Positions 1-6,812 of a stretch of 37,724 nt of DNA are shown here, in pieces; positions within the stretch are counted from its first letter, which is position 1; each line of letters begins with the position of its first letter. The stretch covers positions 1 to 37,724 of IMG/VR virus record IMGVR_UViG_3300001798_000003; one strand, written 5' to 3'. Below the pieces are notes generated by a model. That model was given only the letters and a program-made list of their open reading frames with translations. It made no database searches and was not told the origin of the DNA. Both the position numbers and the translations under genes were made by a program. Origin of the DNA: a virus.

Positions 1-101
1 CCCCCCCCCTTTTTTTGCACTCCCTCTTCTTGTTCAGCTCCTGAACCATCTATATGTATAACATATTTATTTGCAGCCTCATCCCCATCTTCGGTTTTAG
101 A
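1..101. repeat. Terminal direct repeat (copy 1)
   Basis: These 101 bases are identical to 37624-37724, including the C9-T7 homopolymer pair at the start. The replication gene reads in frame from one copy into sequence next to the other, so the two ends belong together. This is the usual mark of a circular or terminally redundant genome assembled as a linear contig. A true short terminal repeat is possible but would not normally cut a gene. Confidence 0.93.
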
Positions 102-386
102 TTTTATCTTTGATATGAGACCAGTGTTCGTTAATTCTTTCACAGCATCAAACACACTTCGACGTGAGAGGCCAGTTATTAGCTCCAACTGCTTAACAGA
201 GATAGCGTCAATTTCTTTTCGCCAACCATATGTTTTCCGCGCTATGGCCATTAAAACTTTAAATTCACTTGGAGTGAGGCGGGGCATCCAATAATCAAAA
301 AGAATATTTGGTATTGAGGCTGAGTTAGGTATATAGGGATTAGTTGATCTTTGAGAAAAAGATGGGTCTATGCTATTGTTATGCAT
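1..386 (-). CDS. Phage replication initiator, N-terminal part (continues at 37623)
   Basis: The gene starts at the ATG at 386, five bases after a GGAG ribosome site, runs off the left edge and continues in frame at 37623-37110, giving 299 residues in all. Residues about 30-95 look like the winged-helix domain of phage O-type replication proteins: MPRLTPSEFKVLMAIARKT, then a recognition-helix region around TGLSRRSVFDAVKEL. In that family the domain binds origin iterons and the C-terminus recruits the helicase loader. Here the loader gene is next in the operon. Iteron-like repeats lie inside the gene itself, as in lambda O. The 5' leader (387-447) carries a hairpin and is predicted to be covered by an antisense RNA. 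The repressor gene lies upstream on the same strand. Confidence 0.85.
   Translation of the reverse strand, partial: MHNNSIDPSFSQRSTNPYIPNSASIPNILFDYWMPRLTPSEFKVLMAIARKTYGWRKEIDAISVKQLELITGLSRRSVFDAVKELTNTGLISKIKSKTEDGDEAANKYVIHIDGSGAEQEEGVQKKGG
351..379 (+). promoter_or_regulatory. Promoter for a short antisense RNA
   Basis: TTGAGA at 351-356 and TATTGT at 374-379 are separated by 17 bases, with TG at 371-372 making an extended -10. The expected start is about 386. Transcription would run rightwards, opposite to the replication gene, and meet an intrinsic terminator about 60 bases later. Confidence 0.5.
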
Positions 387-447
387 ATAAACTCCGTGGT
401 AAGGGTTTAGAAAGCTGAGAGCCGTCCCGATGACGGCTCTTTTTTTT
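386..447 (+). ncRNA. Predicted antisense RNA covering the initiator leader
   Basis: An RNA of about 62 bases is predicted from the extended -10 promoter at 351-379 to the terminator ending at 447. It would be fully complementary to the 5' leader of the replication-initiator mRNA, including its GGAG ribosome site (minus strand, opposite 392-395). Short antisense RNAs at this place control replication in plasmids such as R1, and lambda has the OOP RNA next to O. No coding capacity is seen. Transcript ends are inferred, not measured. Confidence 0.45.
418..447 (+). terminator. Intrinsic terminator, opposite to both flanking genes
   Basis: A perfect 9-bp stem (AGAGCCGTC with GACGGCTCT, loop CCGAT) is followed by seven T on the plus strand. 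Both neighbouring genes run on the minus strand, where no T-tract follows the stem. It therefore terminates plus-strand RNA only. On the minus strand the same stem forms a hairpin in the initiator leader about 30 bases before the ATG. Confidence 0.8.
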
Positions 448-471
448 GTTCACTTGTAACGAAAATTCCCG

Positions 472-795
472 TTATTCACCAATAGAATTCGCTTCAGGCT
501 GTTGTGAAGCCTCATCAACGGTTATGATCCATCGCTTATTGGCTGTATCCTCCTCAAGCTTGATATAGGGGATGTCTACGAGATGATCCTTCAAGAAGTC
601 CGATAAGATGTCTTCTGGTTTCAAATATCCTCTTGACATCTCAACGGCGTTTTTCCATAGCCTCTTCGGAAGTTGAATCCTTCCCCCTAAAATACCATAG
701 ATAACTGCTTTTGATGTGCCGACTCGCCTAGCGTACCAGGATTTCTGAAACCCATTCTCCTCGAAGAATGCTTGTAGTCTTTCTTTTACTTTCAT
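472..795 (-). CDS. Cro/CI-like helix-turn-helix repressor
   Basis: This 107-residue protein has an N-terminal helix-turn-helix of the Xre/Cro type: residues 4-20 form helix 1, and WYARRVGTSKAVIYGILGGR contains the scaffold and recognition helices. The C-terminal 40 residues are acidic and have no peptidase motif, so this is not a LexA-type self-cleaving repressor. The ATG at 795 has an AAGGAG site. It is divergent from the early operon, and a perfect inverted repeat (842-864) lies between them as the likely operator. It also lies upstream of the replication genes on the same strand, so its promoter may feed them. Whether it maintains lysogeny or acts as a Cro-like switch cannot be decided; no integrase is present. 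Confidence 0.75.
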   Translation of the reverse strand: MKVKERLQAFFEENGFQKSWYARRVGTSKAVIYGILGGRIQLPKRLWKNAVEMSRGYLKPEDILSDFLKDHLVDIPYIKLEEDTANKRWIITVDEASQQPEANSIGE

Positions 796-841
796 TTTTT
801 TCTCCTTTTTACTTCCATTAAATCAGTTGGTCGTTTATGTT

Positions 842-864
842 TTAGCATATAGAGACAATGCTAA
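842..864. promoter_or_regulatory. Operator between repressor and early operon
   Basis: TTAGCAT at 842-848 and ATGCTAA at 858-864 form a perfect 7-bp inverted repeat with a 9-base centre, a typical footprint for a dimeric helix-turn-helix repressor. It overlaps the likely rightward promoter region (a TTGGTC-like -35 at 827-832 and TATAGA at 848-853, weak) and lies upstream of the divergent repressor start at 795. Binding would block the plus-strand operon. Confidence 0.6.
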
Positions 865-896
865 GTTTACAAGGAAAAAAGGTTAAAGGAGTTAGA

Positions 897-1070
897 ATGA
901 TGGAGCAAAAGGAAGTCTTGAAATGCGACTATTGCTGCCAGGAAAAAGCTCAATATGACGCCAAGACTAAGCACGGCCCATGGGCTTATCTCTGCGAAGA
1001 ATGTTTCCAAAAAATCGGCGTTGGTTTAGGACTAGGAAAAGGACAAAAACTGGAGAGAAATAATGAATAA
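897..1070 (+). CDS. Small zinc-ribbon protein, first gene of early operon
   Basis: The protein has 57 residues with two CxxC pairs (CDYC near the start and CEEC about 25 residues later) that could hold one zinc ion. An upstream ATG at 858 is in frame but lies inside the operator and has no ribosome site. The ATG at 897 follows AAAGGAG at the right distance and is preferred; a second ATG follows at 900. The role is unknown; small zinc-ribbon proteins are common in phage early regions. It overlaps the next gene by 8 bases, so the two are probably translationally coupled. Confidence 0.65.
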   Translation: MMEQKEVLKCDYCCQEKAQYDAKTKHGPWAYLCEECFQKIGVGLGLGKGQKLERNNE

Positions 1071-1281
1071 TGAAGAACATGACCATATGATTGATGCGTT
1101 GCCTTATTTGACAAAGAACACTCAACTTTTTTTCGATGCATTAGATCCCGAGATAGAATCAAAAAACATTTTGATTCTTCACATTCGTATTCAACAAATG
1201 GAAAAAAGAATTGAAGAGTTGGAAGAAAGAATGAATCGGACTCAAGAATATCTCAGAATAGGAGATTATAGAGATGAATGA
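1063..1281 (+). CDS. Small acidic coiled-coil protein of unknown function
   Basis: The protein has 72 residues. The N-terminal half is acidic, and residues about 35-65 are a strongly charged heptad-like helix (QQMEKRIEELEERMNR) that suggests a coiled-coil dimer. GGAG lies upstream of the ATG at 1063. The gene overlaps its neighbours on both sides (8 bases each), placing it in the recombination operon, directly before the exonuclease. No family was recognised. Confidence 0.6.
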   Translation: MNNEEHDHMIDALPYLTKNTQLFFDALDPEIESKNILILHIRIQQMEKRIEELEERMNRTQEYLRIGDYRDE

Positions 1282-1909
1282 ACAAGACCAAGCGCGGACG
1301 AAGTATCCGCGCGTAAGCGACATCATAGGAATTCAGACGGAACGAGAGATGAGATCCATCCCTTTAGAGAATTTGATTGCAGCCTCTGAGAAGGGCACTA
1401 AGATTCATCGCTACTGCACGGCCTATGCAAAGGGACTTATGCTTCCTGAGATTGAGATCGAATGCGCTCCATATCTTGAAGCGTTCAAGGAGTGGAGTAA
1501 TTTATGTCTTAAGAAAGTGCTTTTGACAAGGACACGACTCTATGACGATCAGCTCCGCTATTCTGGAGAGCCTGATATGATCGTCGAGCTTAAGAATGGT
1601 AAAAAAGCGCTAATAGACATCAAGTCCTCTGCTCAAGAGAGTAAGGCGTGGGCTGTGCAGCTTGCTGCTTATGATAATATATGTAGGAAAAGTGGGTGGA
1701 CTTATGACGAGATCTTCATCTTGCATCTTAAGAAGAAAGCCCCCAAAAAGAAAAAAGGAGAAGATCAAGAAGATCTTCCCCAGGAGGTCAAATCGGAATG
1801 TCTCATGCAACTTCATATTAGTACGCATTGGGATATTTTCGCTAGCGCTTTAAAGTGCTATGACTATTTTAACAGAAAAGAGCCAAAGGAGAAAAAAAGC
1901 GATGAATAA
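1274..1909 (+). CDS. PD-(D/E)XK exonuclease, partner of RecT-like protein
   Basis: This 211-residue protein has the motif order of the RecB/Cas4/lambda-exonuclease nuclease fold. It has a G-x-K-x-H region (G41-H45), then GEPD with catalytic D101, then D115-I-K117 as the (D/E)xK strand, and Q129 with the following AAYD helix. These enzymes degrade one strand of double-stranded DNA ends to expose single strands. It lies two genes before a RecT-like annealing protein, the classic arrangement of a phage Red-type recombination pair. The C-terminus is lysine-rich (residues about 150-165). At 211 residues it is compact for the family. Substrate polarity cannot be read from the sequence. Confidence 0.8.
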   Translation: MNEQDQARTKYPRVSDIIGIQTEREMRSIPLENLIAASEKGTKIHRYCTAYAKGLMLPEIEIECAPYLEAFKEWSNLCLKKVLLTRTRLYDDQLRYSGEPDMIVELKNGKKALIDIKSSAQESKAWAVQLAAYDNICRKSGWTYDEIFILHLKKKAPKKKKGEDQEDLPQEVKSECLMQLHISTHWDIFASALKCYDYFNRKEPKEKKSDE

Positions 1910-2138
1910 TTTAAACGCAATACTTGCCGCAATGATAAGTTCAGAGAGACTAGAGCCACCCGCAGAGATCGACGAAGTGGCTCAACATAAATTTATTATG
2001 AATTTAATCTTTGATATTTGTTATGATATTACCCGAAAAGGAAACAAAACAAATTATCAACGCGCTCTTGATGCGCTTTATGAGCATATATTAGAAAACG
2101 TTGACAGATATAAAATAGAGGATGAGGGAGATGTCTAG
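1902..2138 (+). CDS. Small helical protein of unknown function
   Basis: The 78-residue protein is predicted mostly helical, with no recognisable motif. An upstream in-frame ATG at 1860 lies inside the exonuclease gene. The ATG at 1902 has AGGAG before it and overlaps the exonuclease stop by 8 bases, so it is preferred. It lies between the exonuclease and the RecT-like gene and may act with them; this rests on position alone. Confidence 0.6.
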   Translation: MNNLNAILAAMISSERLEPPAEIDEVAQHKFIMNLIFDICYDITRKGNKTNYQRALDALYEHILENVDRYKIEDEGDV

Positions 2139-2316
2139 TCTAATGGCTCTTTGGGAAGAATACAAATCCTATAAAGAGAGTCGCTTAAATAACCCCGATG
2201 TGGCATACTATCGTTGGCGTAGGGATTATCCCAATGCCGTACAATTTGAGGATTTTTTCGAATTAACTGAAAACAAGGAATGCAGGAATGTCTCTAACAA
2301 TACCGACCAAAGATGA
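2122..2316 (+). CDS. Small protein of unknown function before RecT
   Basis: The protein has 64 residues and is rich in aromatic and charged residues (MALWEEYKSYKESRLNN, then a YYRWRRDYP segment). Two starts are possible, 2122 and 2131; the first leaves a more normal distance from the AGAGGATGAG-like purine run. It overlaps the preceding gene by 17 bases and the RecT-like gene by 29 bases in another frame, so the four genes form one coupled unit. No family was recognised. Confidence 0.5.
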   Translation: MREMSSLMALWEEYKSYKESRLNNPDVAYYRWRRDYPNAVQFEDFFELTENKECRNVSNNTDQR

Positions 2317-3103
2317 GCTTGAGTCATACAAAATTATTGCAACGATTGCAGCATCTAATGCCCATTGGAAAAAATTAGGCGGCGGTGGTAAGCCGGAAGA
2401 GGTTATTGCCACAATCTTATCGATCATGCTCATGGCAAGAGAACTTGGCGTTCAACCTATGCAAGCAATTTCAGGTGGAATTAACAATATCCTGGGAAAG
2501 TTTGAAATCTCTGCCAGGATTATGAATATGCTTATGCGCAAGCATGGACATGCTGTCCAAGTGAAAATGCTAACGGATCAAGTCTGCAAGGTATGGGGTA
2601 AGCGCAAGGATACAGGTGAGGAGATGGAAGCTACCTATCATATCGAGGAAGCGGCAAGAGCTGGGCTAATCAAAGAAGGTGGCGGATGGAAGAAGAATCC
2701 CCAAGATATGCTCTTTGCGCGTGCTATTTCGCGCTTAGCAAGACGATTGACTCCTGATTGTATCGGCGGTTGTTATGTAGAAGGAGAGCTTCAGGAGACG
2801 GCTCTAAAGCAGCCTGCGCAAGCTCCTGAAATGCCGGCTATTGATATATCTCCTAGCGTCTTTGAGCCTGCCAAGCCTGTAAAGCAGCTGTTGTCCTTCG
2901 AGATACCCGCTGATATTGAGGAATCCTCTCTAGAGCAGTTCATGCAAGAATCTGCAGAGACTAATGAAACGACAACGTTGGCCTTGGCTCATAGGGCTAA
3001 TAAGAATCCTGAGAAATTCATCAGCGTATTGAGGGAATGGGAAGACAAGAGACATGCTCCTGTAGCTCCTTCTGGTGAAGAAATTGAAGTGATTGATGTT
3101 TAA
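2288..3103 (+). CDS. RecT-family single-strand annealing protein
   Basis: The protein has 271 residues. The core (about 20-175) matches the RecT pattern: MARELGVQPMQAISGG, then GKFEISARIMNMLMRKHGH, a KRKDTGEEMEATYHIEEAARAG-type strand region, WKKNPQDMLFARAISRLAR, and PDCIGGCYVEGEL at the end. RecT proteins coat single-stranded DNA and anneal it to complementary strands during end repair and genome concatemer formation. The remaining 95 residues are acidic, with proline-rich stretches, and may be a flexible tail that binds partners such as SSB. The matching exonuclease is encoded two genes upstream. Confidence 0.85.
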   Translation: MSLTIPTKDELESYKIIATIAASNAHWKKLGGGGKPEEVIATILSIMLMARELGVQPMQAISGGINNILGKFEISARIMNMLMRKHGHAVQVKMLTDQVCKVWGKRKDTGEEMEATYHIEEAARAGLIKEGGGWKKNPQDMLFARAISRLARRLTPDCIGGCYVEGELQETALKQPAQAPEMPAIDISPSVFEPAKPVKQLLSFEIPADIEESSLEQFMQESAETNETTTLALAHRANKNPEKFISVLREWEDKRHAPVAPSGEEIEVIDV

Positions 3104-3108
3104 ACCAG

Positions 3109-3137
3109 TTGACATAAATAACTTGAAAAAGTACAAA
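3109..3137 (+). promoter_or_regulatory. Sigma70-like promoter after recT
   Basis: A perfect TTGACA at 3109-3114 is followed after 17 bases by TACAAA at 3132-3137. A second weaker pair, CTGACA at 3181 and TTTAAA at 3205 with an 18-base spacer, lies closer to the next gene at 3231. Either could drive the two small genes that follow. Confidence 0.45.
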
Positions 3138-3230
3138 TTTTGCCTTTGAGTAATCAAATATAGAACGAATCAAGAAAAAACTGACATTTTCTCTTGATAG
3201 AATCTTTAAAAAACTGACCGAGGTATTAAC

Positions 3231-3443
3231 ATGGCTAAATTTGAAGTTACATGGCGTGAATCTTATGAGCACAAAGTGATCGTAGATGCGAATAGCTACT
3301 TGGAAGCCGAGGAAAAAGCCGACCAACTTCTTTCTCAAACTCCAAGCGCCTATAGCAAGCCTATCGCTGACTGGGATCTCTTAACCAACCGAATGATTAC
3401 AGGTGAAAAGAAATCCCGCAAAGAGCAATGTATCGCCGCGTAA
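3231..3443 (+). CDS. Small protein of unknown function
   Basis: The 70-residue protein begins with alternating strand-like residues (FEVTWRESYEHKVIVDANS), followed by a helix (YLEAEEKADQLL). This recalls small phage proteins that convert a signal-like strand pair into a helix, but no named family is recognised. GAGG lies before the ATG at 3231. It stands behind its own possible promoter, 127 bases after recT, and is followed by an intrinsic terminator at 3471-3493, so it can be expressed as a single gene. Confidence 0.6.
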   Translation: MAKFEVTWRESYEHKVIVDANSYLEAEEKADQLLSQTPSAYSKPIADWDLLTNRMITGEKKSRKEQCIAA

Positions 3444-3470
3444 GAACGCTTAACATTAAGATCGAAAGCA

Positions 3471-3493
3471 CCCCTCAACGATGAGGGGTTTTT
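3471..3493 (+). terminator. Intrinsic terminator after the 70-residue gene
   Basis: CCCCTCA and TGAGGGG form a 7-bp stem with loop ACGA, followed by TTTTTCTT. It ends plus-strand transcription before the next small membrane-protein gene. Confidence 0.85.
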
Positions 3494-3508
3494 CTTAACT
3501 AGGAAGAG

Positions 3509-3715
3509 ATGGACACAGGAACAGTTTTAGCATTGATTTTAGGTAATGCTGCTCTCATCATACCGCTATTTTTATGGAATAGATCGGAGTCACGATCTGA
3601 TATTCGTCATATGGATTCTAAATTGGAATCGACTCGTGAATTGGTTAGGGCGATACATGACGAGGTTAAAGATTTTCATAGCAGACTGTGTAAAATCGAA
3701 GAGAAAAGAAGGTAG
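3509..3715 (+). CDS. FHGRLC-family small membrane protein (member 1)
   Basis: The protein has 68 residues. Residues about 4-22 form one transmembrane helix (TVLALILGNAALIIPLFLW). Then come NRSESRSD, a charged helix, and the end motif DFHSRLCKIEE. The same WNRSESR segment and D-F-H-x-R-L-C-x-I-E-E ending recur in the genes at 11522 and 23366; two further relatives lie at 11704 and 36373. The expected topology is a short N-terminus, one membrane pass and a cytoplasmic charged helix, though this is only a prediction. Function is unknown: a holin-like, exclusion or host-takeover role is possible. Terminators lie directly before and after it. Confidence 0.7.
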   Translation: MDTGTVLALILGNAALIIPLFLWNRSESRSDIRHMDSKLESTRELVRAIHDEVKDFHSRLCKIEEKRR

Positions 3716-3752
3716 ACTAACTTAAAGAAAATATTAGCATTGTATGAAAATC

Positions 3753-3785
3753 CTGATAAGTCTAGATTTTACTTGTCAGTTTTTT
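3753..3785 (+). terminator. Intrinsic terminator ending the early operon
   Basis: CTGATAAGT at 3753-3761 pairs with ACTTGTCAG at 3771-3779, with one G-T pair and a 9-base loop. Six T follow. It lies just after the last plus-strand gene of this arm. Confidence 0.8.
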
Positions 3786-3802
3786 CATTATGATTCTCCT
3801 CG

Positions 3803-3834
3803 CCCCTGGGAATTCTCTCAGGGGTTCTTTTTTT
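3803..3834 (+). terminator. Second terminator facing the late operon
   Basis: CCCCTGGGA at 3803-3811 pairs with TCTCAGGGG at 3816-3824 (one G-T pair, 4-base loop) and is followed by TTCTTTTTTT. The right arm contains the stop codon of the convergent minus-strand gene (3818-3820). With the terminator at 3753 it isolates the early operon from the opposing late operon. Confidence 0.8.
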
Positions 3835-4009
3835 CATCTGATGAAGGAGAAAGATCAATATTCACGCCTGTCTCAGCCTTGATGACCTCTTCAGCCGCTT
3901 CCTCAACTGCATTGTCATGGCCAAGATATTTTACAGATATCACGCCCGCGCTCGCAGCGATCACTAGAATGCAGATAAGAACGATGATTCCTGCGTCATA
4001 CATTTTCAT
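3818..4009 (-). CDS. Small single-pass membrane protein at the end of the late operon
   Basis: The protein has 63 residues. Residues 5-25 form a transmembrane helix (AGIIVLICILVIAASAGVISV). An acidic amphipathic part follows, with VEEAAEEVIKAETGVNIDLSP. I recall similar short proteins (one membrane helix, then an E-x-V-I-x-x-x-T-G-V-x-I-D-L-S-P ending) in several tailed phages, with no proven role. Its place as the last late gene, after the spike, would suit a holin or other lysis factor, but no endolysin is recognised nearby to support that. A ribosome site (AGGAGTAACT) precedes the ATG. Confidence 0.65.
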   Translation of the reverse strand: MKMYDAGIIVLICILVIAASAGVISVKYLGHDNAVEEAAEEVIKAETGVNIDLSPSSDEKKNP

Positions 4010-4019
4010 ATAGTTACTC

Positions 4020-5717
4020 CTAGACTTGAATCTCAGAGATTACAAGACTAGTAAACGCACTGCCGCCCGATAGCTGAGTTCCGGAAGTATTAGCGTTTAC
4101 GTATACGTTCCCACCAGATTGAACAGTGGTATACAGATCAAAAGTAATAGCCGATGTTCCCCCCGCTGTCATGTAATATCTGATAGGGATAGTCATCGGA
4201 AGGTTGGCGGCTGAACCACTTTGCCACGCTGTACCAAACCCATTGCCTGCTGAGTTTTGTATGATATAGGCAGAAACAAAGTTACCCCCGCTTGTACATA
4301 CTAGATTTCCTTCAATCAATAATATATTGCTTGCATTAGTTGGCGTGATGCTAACACTCACAACGGATGTGCCAGTTGAAGTAGTGGGTTGGGTGGTAAT
4401 TGCTGTTATTGATGATGTTACGGTTTGGGCTGCCGTTTTATTTACTCTGACTTGTTGTACTAATTTTCCTCCCGAAGGCGTTTGCCAAGTCTGAGGTGCA
4501 TATGCGCCATTAGATGTTAAAACCTGGCCTGCTGTACCTGCGCCTTGTCCAGAAATATATGTATTTGATGCTCCATTGGAAATAGTCAATCCTGAATTGA
4601 TTGTAGCATTTGAATTCATAGTCAGATTGGTATATGTAAGCGTTCCTGTGCCATCAATGACTGCACTTACAGAACCACTAACAAAACATGTATAAAGAGC
4701 TACTGCAGATCCTGCGCCAATACTAATTGCTTTTGATGCGCCGGCAACAAATAGACCCATCTCTTCAGAGTAGCTAGCAGTATTTGCTGTTGTAATGCAA
4801 ACTTGTGCTGCAGCCATATGATAGTTATTTTGTCCACCATTTCCTGAAGCTGAGTTAGATAAAGAAATACCATTGGCAAAAGAGCTGTAATTGGGGCCAA
4901 AAAATCCTGTGCCTGAGACAGTATTTGCAGTAGTAGATAGGCCTGAATTTAAAAAAAATGTATAAAGAGTTCTTAATTGTCCTGCCCCACTATGAGCAAA
5001 AAGTGCAATTCCAGTTGTAGCGATATCTCCCGAGCAATATAAAAACTCAATGAGACTAGATGATGAAGATGAAGAAAAAGTGACTCCAGTATTGTCAGTG
5101 CAATTCAAATAACATTTATCTAAAATTACTTGAGAAGCCGACGATCCTGTAACTGCTAGAGCCGCAGCACTATTTGTTTCAAGACAAATTCCTTGTATGC
5201 CGACTATTCCTGCTGATGTAAAAGTACATGTTCCTTTAATAACTACATTGGGAATTGTTCCTGTGTTTTGATTAAACATAGAACTCGGCCCATATGCACA
5301 TAGATTCACGCCTGCTGCCAGCGTTAGATTCTCTGTATATGTCCCTGGCTGGATAAAGACTGTCTGATTGCCTCCGGCTCCTGCCGCTGCATTGATAGCC
5401 GTTTGAATTGAGGTATAATTCGCACCGTCTGTAAGACCCCCAGCACTTACGATGAATCTCGCTGTGTGAAGATCGGTGATTACGGCTGTATTTACTACCG
5501 CTGTGATGTTTGGAGAAGAATACCCAAAAGTGATTGAGCTGTTGGGTGAAGTAAGAGTGCCTTTATTAATATGAGTTCCGCCAGCGTTCAATGCAGTAGA
5601 GCCTATCCAAAGATCGGCATCAACGACTAGACCATTGGATTCGGAAGCAGTATGTGCTCCTGCTCTTGAAAAATCAGCATTCAAGCCGTACAAGACATCG
5701 TTTTTTATACCAGCCAT
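4020..5717 (-). CDS. Beta-helix tail spike protein
   Basis: This 565-residue protein is rich in small polar residues. From about residue 93 it shows GGLTDGANYTSIQTAINAA and then VFIQPGTYTENLTLAAGV, the usual entry of right-handed beta-helix (pectate-lyase-like) spikes, followed by some 200 residues of irregular parallel-strand repeats. The C-terminal 125 residues look like a separate jelly-roll-like trimer or receptor domain (NASNILLIEGNLV to the end). Spikes of this type bind or cleave surface glycans. The ATG at 5717 shares one base with the upstream stop (TAATG), so it is chosen over a non-ATG start at 5762. No catalytic residues can be assigned. Confidence 0.75.
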   Translation of the reverse strand: MAGIKNDVLYGLNADFSRAGAHTASESNGLVVDADLWIGSTALNAGGTHINKGTLTSPNSSITFGYSSPNITAVVNTAVITDLHTARFIVSAGGLTDGANYTSIQTAINAAAGAGGNQTVFIQPGTYTENLTLAAGVNLCAYGPSSMFNQNTGTIPNVVIKGTCTFTSAGIVGIQGICLETNSAAALAVTGSSASQVILDKCYLNCTDNTGVTFSSSSSSSLIEFLYCSGDIATTGIALFAHSGAGQLRTLYTFFLNSGLSTTANTVSGTGFFGPNYSSFANGISLSNSASGNGGQNNYHMAAAQVCITTANTASYSEEMGLFVAGASKAISIGAGSAVALYTCFVSGSVSAVIDGTGTLTYTNLTMNSNATINSGLTISNGASNTYISGQGAGTAGQVLTSNGAYAPQTWQTPSGGKLVQQVRVNKTAAQTVTSSITAITTQPTTSTGTSVVSVSITPTNASNILLIEGNLVCTSGGNFVSAYIIQNSAGNGFGTAWQSGSAANLPMTIPIRYYMTAGGTSAITFDLYTTVQSGGNVYVNANTSGTQLSGGSAFTSLVISEIQV

Positions 5718-6268
5718 TATATACCTGCTACAACGGATACATATGTAACGCAGCCGTTCCAATTGATTACTGTTCCAAGAGAGCCCGTAGCCCTCAAAAT
5801 AACATCATTGCCCGAGGCAACGAAAGTAAATGACGCACCTGCTAACACTAAATCACTGTTGATGACATCGTCGCTAATATCGATTAATGTTGCTGTCGCT
5901 CCATCTGTACGTACAACTGCAAAAGATGTGCCCCCAACACCTGATTGGGTTGCTGCTTTTCCTGCCACATTTGCATTCAAAGTATAGGTAGCAGCAGAAG
6001 CACCGAGCGACAATGTTACAAGATCCGCTGTGCCGGTATTGATCGTTTGTCCTGTACCACAGGTTGTGGGTTGAGCTAAGCCAAAGAACACTGTGTTTGT
6101 GGCTATATTACCTCGGGTTATTATGCCTGGCGCTGTAGGATCTTCAAATAAATTTACATTGCCTGAGCCATCTGGAGGTACGGGATTTGTACCGGTATCA
6201 CCAGTAAATTCTACAACTGATCCAGGAGGAGGAGGACTTGCAGAAGGATCTCTAAAAAATTGACTCAT
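5717..6268 (-). CDS. Tail fibre or spike-associated protein
   Basis: The 183-residue protein has a proline-rich N-terminus (PSASPPPPG) and a GDTGTNPVPPDGSGNVNL segment. The glycine/threonine-rich beta body is typical of fibre head domains and ends in a hydrophobic strand pair. It is directly coupled to the spike gene by TAATG. It may be an adaptor between tail and spike or a short fibre. The family is not recognised; the call rests on composition and position. Confidence 0.55.
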   Translation of the reverse strand: MSQFFRDPSASPPPPGSVVEFTGDTGTNPVPPDGSGNVNLFEDPTAPGIITRGNIATNTVFFGLAQPTTCGTGQTINTGTADLVTLSLGASAATYTLNANVAGKAATQSGVGGTSFAVVRTDGATATLIDISDDVINSDLVLAGASFTFVASGNDVILRATGSLGTVINWNGCVTYVSVVAGI

Positions 6269-6282
6269 TTGTCCTCACAATA

Positions 6283-6624
6283 TTAGCGATAACCAGCGAT
6301 CTGCAACTCTGTGCTCGTTGTAGATGTCCTTCCGTAAATAATCTGTCCTTTTCGACCATAAAGTGTTCCCGCGCCATTCGAAGCGTTGTCAGCATGATTG
6401 GTTTGGAAATCGATGATAAGTGTTGCCCCTGGAGGCCAATAATCATGTTTATTGACTCCATCATAGCTAATATCAACCCCTGTCGTCGTACTGGGATTGA
6501 AAATCTTCATGATCTTGATATCGTCTGAAAACCCAGATCCATTAAGAGACTGAAAGCTTCCCGTAAGCGTTGTTAAGTCAAAAGATACGGCAGGGATTGC
6601 CTGGAAAGATGAAATATCAGCCAT
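6283..6624 (-). CDS. Probable virion-associated protein, unknown
   Basis: The 113-residue protein is predicted all-beta, with N-terminal FDLTTLTGSFQSLNGSGFSD and a later WPPGATLIIDF strand. The pattern suggests a small beta-sandwich component of the tail or fibre. It overlaps the stop of the preceding gene by TAATG, so it belongs to the late operon. No enzyme motif is present. Confidence 0.55.
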   Translation of the reverse strand: MADISSFQAIPAVSFDLTTLTGSFQSLNGSGFSDDIKIMKIFNPSTTTGVDISYDGVNKHDYWPPGATLIIDFQTNHADNASNGAGTLYGRKGQIIYGRTSTTSTELQIAGYR

Positions 6625-6812
6625 TATTTTTTCCTTAAATGTTTCAGGGTTTGAGCCAAAGTTGCTTCTTTACGCAACTTTGGACTCTTGGAATGCTCGG
6701 CTTTCTTGATTTTGGATTCTGGAATCTTTTTCCCTTCAGGCACGCCAAGCTTTTTATGTAGCTTGCCTTTACTCTTAGGCCCAAGGGCATCTTGAATCCA
6801 ATTTTTCTTCAT
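6624..6812 (-). CDS. Small lysine-rich protein, LHKKLGVPEG type
   Basis: The 62-residue protein is very basic. After MKKNWIQDAL it has KGKLHKKLGVPEGKKIP and a helical KAEHSKSPKLRKEATLAQTLKHL. I recognise this layout from small basic proteins found in many tailed phages and viral metagenomes, with no proven function. DNA association or packaging into the virion is plausible from the charge. It is translationally linked on both sides (4-base overlap upstream, TAATG downstream). Confidence 0.65.
   Translation of the reverse strand: MKKNWIQDALGPKSKGKLHKKLGVPEGKKIPESKIKKAEHSKSPKLRKEATLAQTLKHLRKK

Noticed and set aside
1-101. Long terminal repeat as a packaging end
   Set aside because: It interrupts a gene in frame at both ends and starts in a homopolymer, so it is more likely an assembly overlap of a circular map.
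858-896. Upstream ATG for the first early gene
   Set aside because: It lies inside the operator and lacks a ribosome site; the ATG at 897 has one.
1610-1853. Frames on both strands inside the exonuclease gene
   Set aside because: The nuclease motifs fix the true frame; these have no ribosome sites or recognisable content.
3744-4013. An 89-codon plus-strand frame
   Set aside because: It runs through two intrinsic terminators and is the antisense of the small membrane-protein gene at 3818.
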